This document shows, in pieces, positions 17,445 to 26,861 of a DNA stretch of 64,000 nucleotides; positions within the stretch are counted from its first letter, which is position 1; each line of letters starts with the position of its first letter. The DNA lies in assembly GCF_002531825.1 (NCBI RefSeq), contig NZ_NWSX01000014.1, positions 62,001 to 126,000 of the forward strand, read 5' to 3'. This DNA comes from Rhizobium sp. J15. GTDB lineage: Bacteria; Pseudomonadota; Alphaproteobacteria; Rhizobiales; Rhizobiaceae. A program made the position numbers and the translations under genes. The notes below the pieces were generated by a model. The model worked only from the letters and a program-made list of their open reading frames with translations. It had not been told where the DNA came from and searched no databases.

Positions 17445-18563
17445 ATGTCGACAGTCGAAGGCGACCTGCTTCACACGGTCGAAGCCGGCTCCATTTCCGC
17501 GAGCCGACGCTTCTGGGGCCGCGCGGCTCTGTGGCTGAGCGCCCTGTGGTTCATAGCGTCGTTCGCATTGCAGGGTGCCCATGAACTGGGCTGGACCGGT
17601 TGGGGTTTTACGAACTGGCGGCCGGTACTCTATGCCTATTTTCTCTGGGCTGCGGTTCTGTGCGTCACCCGCGTCGTCATTTACGGCGAGGCGGGTAAGA
17701 AGGCGCTTTTTGTCCTGCCGGCCGCGCTTTTCGTCGTGTCGATGGTGGTGTTTCCATTGCTCTTTGCTCTCTGGATCGGCTTTTCCGACTGGAACCTCGC
17801 CTCCTCGGCCGGGCGGCGTTTCAACGGGCTCGACAATGTCCGCCGGATGATCGCCGATCCATTCTATGCCAACGCTCTCTTCAACATGATCCTCTACTGC
17901 CTGGCGATCGCGATCGAATATGCGATCGCCTTTGGCCTGGCGCTGCTCCTCAACCAGGAAATCCTTGCCCGCAAATTCTGGCGCGTTACCTTCCTCGTGC
18001 CCTTGATGCTATCGCCGGTCGCGGTGAGCTGGATGGTCGGCAAGTCGATGATGGAAACCCGTTTCGGCCCGGTCGCGCGCTTCGCCCGCTGGCTCGGCTG
18101 GGAAAATCCCTCCTTCTTCGGTGATCCGCTGACGGCGCGGCTTTCGATCATGATCATGGACGCCTGGACCTTCATTCCCTTCATGATGATCATGCTGCTC
18201 GCCGGACTGCAGGCCCTGCCCAGGGAGGTGCTGGAGGCGGCCGAAGTCGATGGCGCGACCAAGTGGCAGCGCTTCTGGCAGGTCATTTTCCCGCTGATGC
18301 TGCCGGTGTCGGTGACGGCGGTGATGATCCGCATCATCTTCAAGCTGAAGCTGGCCGACATCATCATCACGGTAACATCTGGCGGTCCCGGCGGGGCGAC
18401 CGATTCTGTCACCAGCTTCATCTATCGCGAATACCGCGACCGTTCGAATGTCGGCTATGGAACCCTGCTCGCGCTCGTCTATCTCGTGATTATCGTCATC
18501 GGCATGACGGGACTGATGAAGATTTCGGACCGTATCGTGAAGCGGATGACGGGGAGGCTCTGA
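17445..18563 (+). CDS. Sugar ABC transporter permease (MalF/UgpA family)
   Basis: Inner-membrane permease of 372 aa with an N-terminal extension carrying extra hydrophobic segments before the typical core (FVLPAALFVVSMVVFPLLFA). The coupling loop EVLEAAEVDGATKWQRFWQV is the conserved EAA motif of CUT1 permeases. It overlaps the following permease by the TGATG junction. With the binding protein, the second permease and the divergent ATPase it completes an importer. Confidence 0.9.
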   Translation: MSTVEGDLLHTVEAGSISASRRFWGRAALWLSALWFIASFALQGAHELGWTGWGFTNWRPVLYAYFLWAAVLCVTRVVIYGEAGKKALFVLPAALFVVSMVVFPLLFALWIGFSDWNLASSAGRRFNGLDNVRRMIADPFYANALFNMILYCLAIAIEYAIAFGLALLLNQEILARKFWRVTFLVPLMLSPVAVSWMVGKSMMETRFGPVARFARWLGWENPSFFGDPLTARLSIMIMDAWTFIPFMMIMLLAGLQALPREVLEAAEVDGATKWQRFWQVIFPLMLPVSVTAVMIRIIFKLKLADIIITVTSGGPGGATDSVTSFIYREYRDRSNVGYGTLLALVYLVIIVIGMTGLMKISDRIVKRMTGRL

Positions 18564-19474
18564 TGGTTCGTATCGATCTCGAAAAATACGGACGGGCGCA
18601 GCGCATTCGCTGGTGGGCCATGCGTTTCGCGGTTTACGGCCTGCTCGTCATCTGGGCTTTCGTCTGCATCTTCCCGCTGTTCTGGACGGTATCGACCTCG
18701 TTCAAGACGGCCGCGGATGTCATGCGCGGCAATCTGATCCCCTGGTTCAACTTCGCGCCCAGCTGGCTCGGCTGGCGCTCGCTCGGGCTCTCCCCGGATA
18801 CGGCCTTCCAGATATCGACGGTGCGCGACGAATTCATGCGCAGGCTCTGGAACAGCGTCATCATCTCGGTCACGGCATCCGCCCTTGCGGTCGTGCTCGG
18901 ATCGCTCGCGGCCTATGGCCTCAGCCGCTTTTCCTATAAATTCGGCCATATGCGCAATTCGGACATTTCATTCTTCTTCCTGTCGCAGCTGATCATGCCG
19001 CCGGTCGTTCTCGCCCTGCCGTTCCTGGTTCTCTACAAGGAGCTGGCGCTGCTGGACACCTATGTGGGCATGATCGCCGTCTACACGCTGATGGTCCTGC
19101 CGATCGTCGTCTGGATCATGCGCGATCAGTTCGCTACCGTGCCGGTGGAGCTGGAGGAGGCCGCTCTGGTCGATGGTCTGTCGGTCTGGGGCGCGTTCGC
19201 CCGCATCATCGTGCCGCTCGTTCTGCCGGGCATGGTTGCGGCGTTCCTGCTGGCGCTGATCCTGTGCTGGAACGAATATTTCTTCGCCGCGTTGCTGACC
19301 TCGACCAATACCAATACGCTGCCGGTGATGATCGCAAGCCAGACAGGCAGCCAGGGCATTAACTGGTGGTCGATGGCAGCACTTTCCACCGCCGGCATCC
19401 TTCCGCTTGTTATCGTCGGCGTCGTGCTGGAAAAGCACATCATCGCCGGAATGACGGCAGGAGCGGTAAAATAG
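18563..19474 (+). CDS. Sugar ABC transporter permease (MalG/UgpE family)
   Basis: Second inner-membrane permease, 303 aa from the ATG at 18563, which overlaps the upstream stop. About six hydrophobic helices, and the coupling loop VELEEAALVDGLSVWGAFAR. The end shows the family's GAVK tail. A longer open frame starting at 18263 lies inside the first permease gene and is not real. Confidence 0.9.
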   Translation: MVRIDLEKYGRAQRIRWWAMRFAVYGLLVIWAFVCIFPLFWTVSTSFKTAADVMRGNLIPWFNFAPSWLGWRSLGLSPDTAFQISTVRDEFMRRLWNSVIISVTASALAVVLGSLAAYGLSRFSYKFGHMRNSDISFFFLSQLIMPPVVLALPFLVLYKELALLDTYVGMIAVYTLMVLPIVVWIMRDQFATVPVELEEAALVDGLSVWGAFARIIVPLVLPGMVAAFLLALILCWNEYFFAALLTSTNTNTLPVMIASQTGSQGINWWSMAALSTAGILPLVIVGVVLEKHIIAGMTAGAVK

Positions 19475-19491
19475 CCGCGGGACGCTCGAAC

Positions 19492-20520
19492 ATGCCAAGG
19501 ATGCCCACAGTCAAGGATGTCGCCGAATATGCCGGTGTATCCGTGGGCACGGTTTCGCGCGTGCTGTCGGGCGAAGCCGCGGTCAAACCCGCTCTGCGCG
19601 AAAAGGTCAACGAGGCCATTTCCGCGCTCGGTTACCGGCCGAACGTGACCGCCAGAGCGCTACGCACCAGCAGAACCGATGTCATCGGCCTCATCGTTCC
19701 CGACATCACCAATCCGTTCTTCTCGCAGCTTGCCGCAAGCGTCGAGCGCGCGGCGCTCGAACGTGGGCACAGCCTCATGCTGGCGAGCTCGCATGACGAT
19801 CGCGGGGCGGAGGAGAGCCACGTCCTGGCGTTTCTCGACCGGTCGGTGCGCGGCGTCATCGTGGTGGCTTCGAGCGATGGTCCGGGGCTTCATCTGGAGA
19901 CAGCGGTTCCGATCATATCGCTGGACCGGCGCTTCGGCGCCTTTCCGCTGGTGTCGACCAACCATACGCGGGCGGCCGCGCTGATTGCGGATCATCTCTA
20001 TGAGCTGGGCCATCGTCACATCGCCTACATTGCCGGGCCGCCCGACACCGAGGCCGGGCGCATGCGCAAGGAAGGCTTCGTCCGCCGTATCGGCCGGCTC
20101 GGCAAAAAAGGCGACCCGGTCGAATTGGAAATCGCCTACGGCAAATTCGATTATGAATCCGGCGAGAGAATTGCCCGCGACCTGCTTTCGCGCTCGCCAC
20201 AGGATCGGCCGACGGCGATTGCGGCGGCCAGCGACCAGCAGGCCATCGGGGCGCTGCGGACGGCGCGCGATCTCAAGATCGACGTGCCGCGAAAGCTGTC
20301 GGTCACGGGTTTCGACGACATTTCGCTCGCCAATCTCGTCGTACCGCGGCTGACGACGATACGCCAGCCGGCCGACATGCTGGCGCGGCGCGCGGTCGGC
20401 CTTCTCCTCGAGGAGCCATCGAGCACGGATGACGAGATGGTGGACGGATCGCTGATCGTGCGTGGTTCGAGCGGCCCATGTCCGCAGCCCAAGCCGGATA
20501 CTCCAAGGCACAGGAATTGA
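19492..20520 (+). CDS. LacI family transcriptional regulator
   Basis: DNA-binding regulator of 342 aa. The HTH and hinge are at the N-terminus (TVKDVAEYAGVSVGTVSRVL, NVTARALRTSRTDVIGLIVP), followed by a periplasmic-binding-protein-like sugar-sensing domain (ITNPFFSQLAASVERAAL, TGFDDISLANLVVPRLTTIR). The chosen ATG at 19492 has only a weak ribosome binding site. It follows the permease by 17 bases, so it is in the operon it probably represses, through the TGAAACGTTTCA sites at 15539 and 15625. Confidence 0.9.
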   Translation: MPRMPTVKDVAEYAGVSVGTVSRVLSGEAAVKPALREKVNEAISALGYRPNVTARALRTSRTDVIGLIVPDITNPFFSQLAASVERAALERGHSLMLASSHDDRGAEESHVLAFLDRSVRGVIVVASSDGPGLHLETAVPIISLDRRFGAFPLVSTNHTRAAALIADHLYELGHRHIAYIAGPPDTEAGRMRKEGFVRRIGRLGKKGDPVELEIAYGKFDYESGERIARDLLSRSPQDRPTAIAAASDQQAIGALRTARDLKIDVPRKLSVTGFDDISLANLVVPRLTTIRQPADMLARRAVGLLLEEPSSTDDEMVDGSLIVRGSSGPCPQPKPDTPRHRN

Positions 20521-20564
20521 AGCAAGGCCGGCACTGCGGCCGCCAGAAAGGGATGGAAGGATCA

Positions 20565-21026
20565 ATGCTCAAGGGAATCAGGGCCGAACTCAACGGCGAC
20601 ATTCTTCAAGCGCTCAGCAATATGGGACACGGAGACTATCTCGTCGTCTCCGACATGAATTTTCCATCGGATTCGATCGCCCGTCAGACGCGTCTGGGCA
20701 GGCTCCTGACAATGGAAAACATTCCGGCGCCGCAGGCGATCGACGCGATCCTGTCCGTCTTCCCGCTGGACACGCCGATCCAGCCTTCGGCGGGCCGCAT
20801 GGAGGTGATCGGCAAGCCGGATGAAATTCCGCCAATCCAGCAGGAAGTGCAGGCCATCGTCGATCGCGCCGAAGGCAAGCCGTCGCCCATGTATCCCGTC
20901 GAGCGCATGGCGTTCTATGACATCGCCAAAAAAGCCTATTGCGTGATCGCCACGGGCGAGCTGCGGTTCTACGGATGCTTCCTTTTGACCAAGGGCGTCA
21001 TTCCGGCGGAGGATGCTCTGAGATGA
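20565..21026 (+). CDS. RbsD/FucU family sugar mutarotase
   Basis: A 153-aa protein of the RbsD/FucU fold, which interconverts the anomers of ribose, fucose or related sugars before phosphorylation. Visible family motifs: MLKGIRAELNGDILQALSNM with GHGD just after, then the C-terminal AYCVIATGELRFYGCFLLTKG. The ATG at 20565 has GGAAGGA upstream. The stop overlaps the kinase start (ATGA), so mutarotase and kinase are co-translated. The length fits FucU better than RbsD. Confidence 0.88.
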   Translation: MLKGIRAELNGDILQALSNMGHGDYLVVSDMNFPSDSIARQTRLGRLLTMENIPAPQAIDAILSVFPLDTPIQPSAGRMEVIGKPDEIPPIQQEVQAIVDRAEGKPSPMYPVERMAFYDIAKKAYCVIATGELRFYGCFLLTKGVIPAEDALR

Positions 21027-21952
21027 GCGCGAAAAGCGGAATTGTCATTCTCGGCATTTTTGCCGCCGACACCGCCTATAAGGCAAAGCGCCTGCCGCAT
21101 ATCGGCGAGACGCTGCTGGGATCGGGTTTCACGCTGGGGCCGGGCGGCAAGGGTTCCAATCAGGCGATTGCCGCGGCAAAGGCCGGCGGCAAGGTGAGCT
21201 TCATTTCGCGGGTCGGCAACGACCCGTTCGGGGAGATGGCGCTTGCCGCCTATGCGGCGGCCGGCGTCGAAGCCAGGGTGATGAAGATGGACGGCGTTTC
21301 GTCAGGGGCTGCCTTCATCTTCGTCGACGAAGTGAGCGGCGACAACGCCATCATCGTCGCGCCGGGTGCTGCGGGCCTTATCGGCATCGAAGATATCGAC
21401 GCGAACCGGGCGGAGATCGAAAGCGCCGCCATTTTCATGACGCAGCTCGAACAGCCGCTGGAGGCGGCGATCCATGGCTTGTCCATGGCCAAGAGGGCAG
21501 GGGTCACGACGATCTTCAACCCCGCGCCTGCTCAGGCCATTCCGGACAGCGTCTATGGCTTGTGTGATTTCATCGTTCCCAATGAGGTCGAGGCAGCCCA
21601 GTTGGTGGGACATGCGATCGAAACGGATGAACAGGCGCGGGCGGCGGCCAAAACGCTGGTCGATCGCGGAGCGAGAGCGGTGATCATCACGCTCGGAGCA
21701 CGAGGCGCATTTTACCACGCGGCCGGGCAGAGCGAACTCGTACCTGCCCTGTCTGCGGGCAATGTCGTCGACACGACGGGAGCCGGGGACGCTTTCCTCG
21801 GCGGCTTCGCGACGGCGATTTCCGAAGGACGCGCGCCGATCGAGGCCATCCGCTTCGGCTGCGCGACGGCGGCGATCGCCGTGACACGGCCGGGCACGGC
21901 GCCCGCCATGCCGTCCCGGTCCGAAATCGACGCCTTGCTGCGTTCCCAGTAA
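21023..21952 (+). CDS. PfkB family carbohydrate kinase (ribokinase-like)
   Basis: Sugar kinase of 309 aa using ATP. It has the N-terminal PfkB signature (GSGFTLGPGGKGSNQAIAAA), FISRVGNDPFGEMA, and the C-terminal signature with the catalytic Asp (VVDTTGAGDAFLGGFATA). Closest in pattern to ribokinases. With the mutarotase and the LacI-controlled importer it forms an uptake-mutarotation-phosphorylation route for an unidentified pentose or similar sugar. It ends one base before the convergent PPOX gene. Confidence 0.9.
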   Translation: MSAKSGIVILGIFAADTAYKAKRLPHIGETLLGSGFTLGPGGKGSNQAIAAAKAGGKVSFISRVGNDPFGEMALAAYAAAGVEARVMKMDGVSSGAAFIFVDEVSGDNAIIVAPGAAGLIGIEDIDANRAEIESAAIFMTQLEQPLEAAIHGLSMAKRAGVTTIFNPAPAQAIPDSVYGLCDFIVPNEVEAAQLVGHAIETDEQARAAAKTLVDRGARAVIITLGARGAFYHAAGQSELVPALSAGNVVDTTGAGDAFLGGFATAISEGRAPIEAIRFGCATAAIAVTRPGTAPAMPSRSEIDALLRSQ

Positions 21953-21953
21953 T

Positions 21954-22409
21954 TCAAGGCCGCGAGCGGGAAGCGGCGAGGGTGACTTCGCCGTTCTCTT
22001 CGCCGTCCCAATATTGAATCGATGACGCCGACACCTTGATCAGCACGAGGCCAGGCGTGTCGATCCCTTCGGGAAACCAGCGCTCGAGATCGGCAACCCA
22101 GTGTTCTTCGAAGGCGGCCTTGTCGCGCACCAGCGATGCGATGCCTTCGATCGCAATGAAGATGCCGGGCTTGCCAAGCAGGCTGGGCGGCGCCGTGAAC
22201 GTCAGCGACACATCCTTATTGCCTTCGATTTCGGCAATCTTCCGGGTTTCCTCGTAGGAGAAGAACCAGGAGTCGCCATCATATTCGACGTCGCCGTTAT
22301 TGCTCATCGGCCGGCTTGAGATACGGCCGGATCCTGCCTGCGTCGAAAGCATGCAGAAGTCGATCTTCTTCAGGTGCGACGCGAGGTCTTCAAGTGTCAT
22401 GGACGCCAT
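21954..22409 (-). CDS. Pyridoxamine 5'-phosphate oxidase-like (general stress) flavoprotein
   Basis: A 151-aa split-barrel protein of the PPOX/general-stress-protein-26 type (KKIDFCMLSTQAGSGRISSR, DGDSWFFSYEETRKIAEIEG, VSLTFTAPPSLLGKPGIFIA). Such proteins bind flavin or related cofactors; the enzymatic role is unknown. Starts at 22409 or the third codon downstream are both possible. A GGAAC at 22464-22460 exists upstream, but its spacing to a -10 element is poor. Confidence 0.82.
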   Translation of the reverse strand: MASMTLEDLASHLKKIDFCMLSTQAGSGRISSRPMSNNGDVEYDGDSWFFSYEETRKIAEIEGNKDVSLTFTAPPSLLGKPGIFIAIEGIASLVRDKAAFEEHWVADLERWFPEGIDTPGLVLIKVSASSIQYWDGEENGEVTLAASRSRP

Positions 22410-22519
22410 TTTTCATCTCCCACGTTTGGACCTAGGGATAGCGTGCAGGCTCGGAGTTTGTTCCCGTCCGAGCCGCCGGATCGTCCGTGATGACCGTCCC
22501 CAATGCGGCTGTCGCCGGC

Positions 22520-23434
22520 TCAGGGTATTTGCGCGCCTGTCGTGGCGACGTAGACCGAATAGAGCGAGCGTGTCGCGGCGATGAACAGGCGGTTGCGTCC
22601 GGGGCCGCCGAAGGTGAGGTTTGCGACGGTCTGCGGCACGCGGATCTTGCCGATCAGTTTTCCGGTCTGATCGAAGCAATGGACGCCATCGCCGGCACTG
22701 GACCAGAGGTTGCCATTGACGTCGGTCCGGATGCCATCGGGAATGCCGTTGTCGATGTGGCAGAAGACGCGGTCGTTGGCGAGGCTTCTGCCATCGACCA
22801 TGTCGAAGGCGCGGATGTGACGCGGCAGGCTTTCGTCGTGGCTGGCCGCCGAGTCGGCAATGTAGAGGATCGTCTCGTCGGGCGAAAAGGCGAGGCCGTT
22901 CGGCTGGATGAAATCCGTGACGACGGCTGTGAACTCGCCGGTCGCCGGATCGAGCCGGTAGACGTTGCGGGTCGCCTGCTCGGGCTCGGCCTGGTAGCCT
23001 TCATAATTCGACATGATGCCGTAGGTGGGATCGGTGAACCAGATCGTGCCGTCCGATTTCACCACCACATCGTTCGGCGAGTTGAGCCGCGCGCCATTGA
23101 AACGGTCGGCGAGCATGGTGATCGAACCATCGACTTCGGTCCGCGTGACGCGCCGCCCGCCATGTTCGCAGGAAATGAGCCGGCCCTGCCGGTCGCGCGT
23201 ATGGCCGTTGGTGAAGTTGGAGGGCTGCCGGTAGACGGAGACCCCGCTCTCCGGCGTCCATCGCAGCATGCGCTGGTTGGGAATGTCGCTCCACAGAAGC
23301 TGGTTGGCATCGTTGAACCAGACCGGACCCTCCGCCCAGCGGCAGCCTGAATGGAGTTCGTCGAGGCCGGCGCTCGTCACGATCAACTGCCGGAAGCGCG
23401 GGTCGTGGATTTCGTAGATGCTGGCCTCGGCCAT
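22520..23434 (-). CDS. SMP-30/gluconolactonase family protein
   Basis: Six-bladed beta-propeller lactonase-type protein of 304 aa. Characteristic segments: HSGCRWAEGPVWFNDANQLL (metal Glu), NGHTRDRQGRLISCEHGGRR, SPNDVVVKSDGTIWFTDPTY and QPNGLAFSPDETILYIADS, containing the metal-binding Asn/Asp residues. It would hydrolyse a sugar lactone to the aldonic acid. It is the last gene of the Rbs-type importer operon (15 bases after the permease), suggesting that the transported compound is oxidised through a lactone. Confidence 0.87.
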   Translation of the reverse strand: MAEASIYEIHDPRFRQLIVTSAGLDELHSGCRWAEGPVWFNDANQLLWSDIPNQRMLRWTPESGVSVYRQPSNFTNGHTRDRQGRLISCEHGGRRVTRTEVDGSITMLADRFNGARLNSPNDVVVKSDGTIWFTDPTYGIMSNYEGYQAEPEQATRNVYRLDPATGEFTAVVTDFIQPNGLAFSPDETILYIADSAASHDESLPRHIRAFDMVDGRSLANDRVFCHIDNGIPDGIRTDVNGNLWSSAGDGVHCFDQTGKLIGKIRVPQTVANLTFGGPGRNRLFIAATRSLYSVYVATTGAQIP

Positions 23435-23448
23435 GTCGGTCTTCCCGT

Positions 23449-24399
23449 TTATCGCATGCCCGCCCGGCGGCCGCCGGCGAGCATGATGACACTGATGATG
23501 ATGAGGCCGGTCATGATGAGGCGGATGCCCGCGCCGACCCCGTAGGTGTTGAGCATGGAGACGACAAGGAACATGAAGAGCGATGCGCCCCAGATGCCCG
23601 GCACGTTGGAATCGCCGCCGGCGACCGCCGTGCCGCCGATCACCACGACGGCAATCGAGGTCAGCAGATATTCCGAGCCCATGTTAAGCGCCGCGCCGCC
23701 GGAGAAGCAGGCGAGCAGGTAGCCCGCGACGGAGGCGAGAACGGCGCAGAAGAGATAGGTGACGAAGCGCGTGCCGTCGACAGGGATGCCGGCCATGCGC
23801 GCGGCCGGCATGCTCTGGCCGATTGCCGAGATCCAGCGCCCGTAGATCGTCTTCTCCAGCAGGAACCAGGCGATGAGCGAGATGAGGAGTGCGACGATCG
23901 CCACATTCGGCACGCCGAGCGTGCTCGAGGTGGTGAATTCCGCAAGCCAGTTCGGGGGCTTGATACGCAGGCCGCGGTTCGTCCAGATCGCCGCGGACTG
24001 CACGATGAAGCTCACGGAAAGCGTGGCGATGATCGGCGGAATGCGCAGCGCCTTGATGAGCGCATAGTTGCAGAGGCCGACGACGAGGCCGATGAGGATG
24101 GCGACGAGAAGCCCCGGCAGGATCAGGCCGTTTTCGACATTCATCAGCTTCAGCGCCACCGTGCCGGCAAGCGTCATGGTGGCGGGAACCGAGAGATCGA
24201 TATTGCCGGGACCGAGCGTGATGACGAACATCTGGCCGATGCCGACGATGACCGAGAAGGCTGCGAAGGTGAGTGCTGCCTGCGACAGGCCGAGCGTGCT
24301 GGCGCCGAGCGTCACCATGATCGTCAGGAACCAGACGACGAAGGCGGCAAGCCATGACCAGATCCAGGGTTTGCCGAACAGACGAAGGACATGGGTCAT
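23449..24399 (-). CDS. Sugar ABC transporter permease (RbsC family), second of two
   Basis: Inner-membrane permease of 316 aa with 8-10 hydrophobic segments. It shows the RbsC-type motif GPGNIDLSVPATMTLAGTVA and the late VVIGGTAVAGGDSNVPGIWG region. It starts inside the end of the preceding permease gene (4-base overlap) and so forms a heterodimeric channel with it. Confidence 0.88.
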   Translation of the reverse strand: MTHVLRLFGKPWIWSWLAAFVVWFLTIMVTLGASTLGLSQAALTFAAFSVIVGIGQMFVITLGPGNIDLSVPATMTLAGTVALKLMNVENGLILPGLLVAILIGLVVGLCNYALIKALRIPPIIATLSVSFIVQSAAIWTNRGLRIKPPNWLAEFTTSSTLGVPNVAIVALLISLIAWFLLEKTIYGRWISAIGQSMPAARMAGIPVDGTRFVTYLFCAVLASVAGYLLACFSGGAALNMGSEYLLTSIAVVVIGGTAVAGGDSNVPGIWGASLFMFLVVSMLNTYGVGAGIRLIMTGLIIISVIMLAGGRRAGMR

Positions 24400-25343
24400 C
24401 GGCGCTTCTCCCGCTTCTCCAGGCGGTTCAGCATCAGGCGCAGCGCCAGCACGATGATCAGGATCGCGCCCTGGGCTCCGATCTGCCAGTCGGGCGAGAT
24501 GCGCAGGAAGGACAGGAAGGAGCCGGCGAGCGTCAGCGTCAGCGCGCCGATCACGGCGCCGACGGGAGAGACGCGGCCGCCGATGAACTCGCCGCCGCCA
24601 AGGATCACGCCGGCGATCGACAGCAGCGTGTAGCGCAGCGCGATATTGGCGTCCGCCGAGGTCGTCAGACCGACGAGGGCGATACCGGCAAGCACGGCGA
24701 AGAAGCCGGCGAGACCGTAGGCTGCGGCGCGCGCCGCGACGATCGACCAGCCGGCGCGCTCGACCGAACGCTGGTTGCCGCCGATGCCGCGGATCAGCAC
24801 GCCGAGCGAGGAGCGCATGACGAGAAGATGGGCGACGGCGGCGATGACGATGCTGGCGACGATCGCCATCGGCGCCAGCGGCGGCTTGACGGTCATCAGT
24901 GAGCGCACCCAGTCCGGCGCCTGGCCGCCCGGAGCCGGCAGCAGCAGGACGGCCAAGCCGCCCCAGACGAAGCTCATGCCGAGCGTCACCACGATGGAGG
25001 GCAGGTTGCGCAGATGGATGACGACGCCGAGGCCCGCATAGGCTGCGATAGCCCCCGTAAGGATCAGGACGCCCATGGCAGGATTATCGCGCAGGAAGGT
25101 GGCGCTGACGCAGGCGACGAAGCTGACGAAAGTGCCCATGGAGAGATCGAGATCGTTAACCGCCATGACGAGCATCTGGGCGATCGTCGCAAGCGCGATC
25201 GGCACAGCCAGGTTGAACAGCAGGTTGAGCCCGACATAGCTCATTGCGCGCGGCTGCAGCCAGAAGACGGCGGCGAGCAGCAGGGTCAGCGACAGCGCCG
25301 GAATGGCAAGACGCATGGTGTCGGACGAGAGCCGGAACGTCAT
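24396..25343 (-). CDS. Sugar ABC transporter permease (RbsC family), first of two
   Basis: Inner-membrane permease of 315 aa. Typical features are AVNDLDLSMGTFVSFVACVS and AGVILGGGEFIGGRVSPVGA. It overlaps both the upstream ATPase gene (4 bases) and the downstream permease gene (4 bases), so the unit is tightly coupled. Confidence 0.88.
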   Translation of the reverse strand: MTFRLSSDTMRLAIPALSLTLLLAAVFWLQPRAMSYVGLNLLFNLAVPIALATIAQMLVMAVNDLDLSMGTFVSFVACVSATFLRDNPAMGVLILTGAIAAYAGLGVVIHLRNLPSIVVTLGMSFVWGGLAVLLLPAPGGQAPDWVRSLMTVKPPLAPMAIVASIVIAAVAHLLVMRSSLGVLIRGIGGNQRSVERAGWSIVAARAAAYGLAGFFAVLAGIALVGLTTSADANIALRYTLLSIAGVILGGGEFIGGRVSPVGAVIGALTLTLAGSFLSFLRISPDWQIGAQGAILIIVLALRLMLNRLEKREKRR

Positions 25344-26791
25344 GCGGCGACCCCTTCGAAGGAGGCGGCGATAATGTTCGTCTCGCTGACGGCCTCGCCG
25401 GCGAGTTCGGCCGTGATGCGGCCTTCGCGAAAGACGTAAACGCGGTCGCAGAGGCGCACTTCGTCCATTTCAGTCGAATACCAGATGAAGGTGCGGCCGC
25501 GCGAAGCCTCGTCGCGGATGATCGCGTAGACTTCCTGCTTGGTTCCGACATCGACGCCGCGCATCGGATCATCCATCAGGACGACGGGCGCGCGCGTCGC
25601 AAGCGCGCGGGCAAAGAGCACCTTCTGCTGATTGCCGCCGGAAAGCGACAATATGCGGTTTTCCATGTCGGGCGTGCGGATTTCGATCCGCCGCTTCCAG
25701 TCGGCGCCCTTGCTCTCCTCTTCGCCGGCGAGAATGAGGCCGCGCCGGGAGAGGTCGCCGAGCGAAGCGATGGAAAAGTTGCGCAGGATGCTCCAGAGTT
25801 CGAAGACGCCGTTGAGGCGGCGGTCGCCGGCGACGAAGGTGACGAGCGGATCGCGCTCCGGCAGCCAGTTGCCGGACTGGGCGGCGTGCAGCGCGAGCAA
25901 CAGCTCCGTCTGCCCGTGGCCGGCAAGGCCCGCCAATCCGATGATTTCGCCCTTGCGGGCCGAAAAAGGGCGGCCCGCCGTCTGGTGGGAGAGAACGAGC
26001 GGTGCCGAGGACTGCTCGCGCGCCGGGCGCTGGCCCGTCTCCTCCTTCGCAACGGTGCCCATGGCCTCCACCAGCCCATGATGATCGAAGCCATGCGCCG
26101 GACGTTCGGCCACCACGCGGCCGTCCTTCATGACGATGATGCGGTCGGAGGTTTCGAGGACCTCGTGCAGAATGTGCGAAATGAAGATGACGGAGTCGCC
26201 GGCCGCGACGAAGCGGCGGACATGGTCGAGCATCTGGCGGGCAAGGCTTGCATCGAGCGACGAGGTCGGCTCGTCGAGGATCACCAGCCGCGGCGCAATA
26301 CCGGCGTCGGAAAAGGCCATTGCGATCTCGACCATCTGCCGCTCGGCGATCGAAAGATCTCCGACGGCCCGGCCGCTGTCGATGCCGTGGCCGGGAAAGA
26401 CGGTATCGAGGCTCTTTTCGATCACTCTTGCTGCACGCCTGCGCCAGCCGAAGCCGCCGAGATCGCGGTGCATGATGCGCGTATTCTCGATGATGGAGAG
26501 GTTGGGGCAGAGCGAAAGCTCCTGGAAGACGCAGCGCACGCCGCGGGCGCGCGCGGCGTTGATGCCGTATCGCTCCAGCCGCTCGCCATCGCTCGCCACA
26601 CTTCCTTCATGGGGCGTCAGCCCGCCATTGATCACGCTGACGATCGTCGATTTGCCGGCTCCATTGTGTCCGACCAGCCCGACGCATTCGCCCGGCATGA
26701 CGCGGAGCGTAACGCCATCGAGCGCCCTGACCGCGCCGAAGCTCACCTTGGCGCCATCGACGGCGATTACAGCCTTCAATACGTCATCCAT
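25340..26791 (-). CDS. Sugar ABC transporter ATP-binding protein (RbsA/MglA family, two NBDs)
   Basis: A double-ATPase of 483 aa. The first domain has Walker A GLVGHNGAGKSTIVSVING and Walker B LVILDEPTSSLDASLA. The second has the degenerate GLAGLAGHGQTELLLAL, the signature [15 protein letters not shown] and VLMDDPMRGVDVGTK. This pattern is normal for RbsA. The ATG at 26791 gives the expected length; the longer frame to 26920 would run into the binding-protein gene. A strong hairpin separates it from that gene. Confidence 0.9.
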   Translation of the reverse strand: MDDVLKAVIAVDGAKVSFGAVRALDGVTLRVMPGECVGLVGHNGAGKSTIVSVINGGLTPHEGSVASDGERLERYGINAARARGVRCVFQELSLCPNLSIIENTRIMHRDLGGFGWRRRAARVIEKSLDTVFPGHGIDSGRAVGDLSIAERQMVEIAMAFSDAGIAPRLVILDEPTSSLDASLARQMLDHVRRFVAAGDSVIFISHILHEVLETSDRIIVMKDGRVVAERPAHGFDHHGLVEAMGTVAKEETGQRPAREQSSAPLVLSHQTAGRPFSARKGEIIGLAGLAGHGQTELLLALHAAQSGNWLPERDPLVTFVAGDRRLNGVFELWSILRNFSIASLGDLSRRGLILAGEEESKGADWKRRIEIRTPDMENRILSLSGGNQQKVLFARALATRAPVVLMDDPMRGVDVGTKQEVYAIIRDEASRGRTFIWYSTEMDEVRLCDRVYVFREGRITAELAGEAVSETNIIAASFEGVAA

Positions 26792-26819
26792 GCTGCCTGC
26801 CACATCTGCTCGCAAGGAA

Positions 26820-26849
26820 TGCCGCGCGGCCATTCGCGGCCGCGCGGCA
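26820..26849 (-). terminator. Hairpin between binding-protein and ATPase genes
   Basis: Perfect 12-bp GC-rich stem (TGCCGCGCGGCC at 26820-26831, GGCCGCGCGGCA at 26838-26849) with a 6-base loop, 12 bases after the binding-protein stop. No T-run follows. It probably protects the upstream message or attenuates read-through, raising binding protein over transporter. Confidence 0.65.
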
Positions 26850-26861
26850 ATCGCCGGGAGA

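Noticed and set aside
22440..22464. EcfG promoter for the PPOX general-stress-type gene
   Set aside because: GGAAC is present on the minus strand, but at 16 or 17 bases the -10 reads CGCT or similar, not NGTT.
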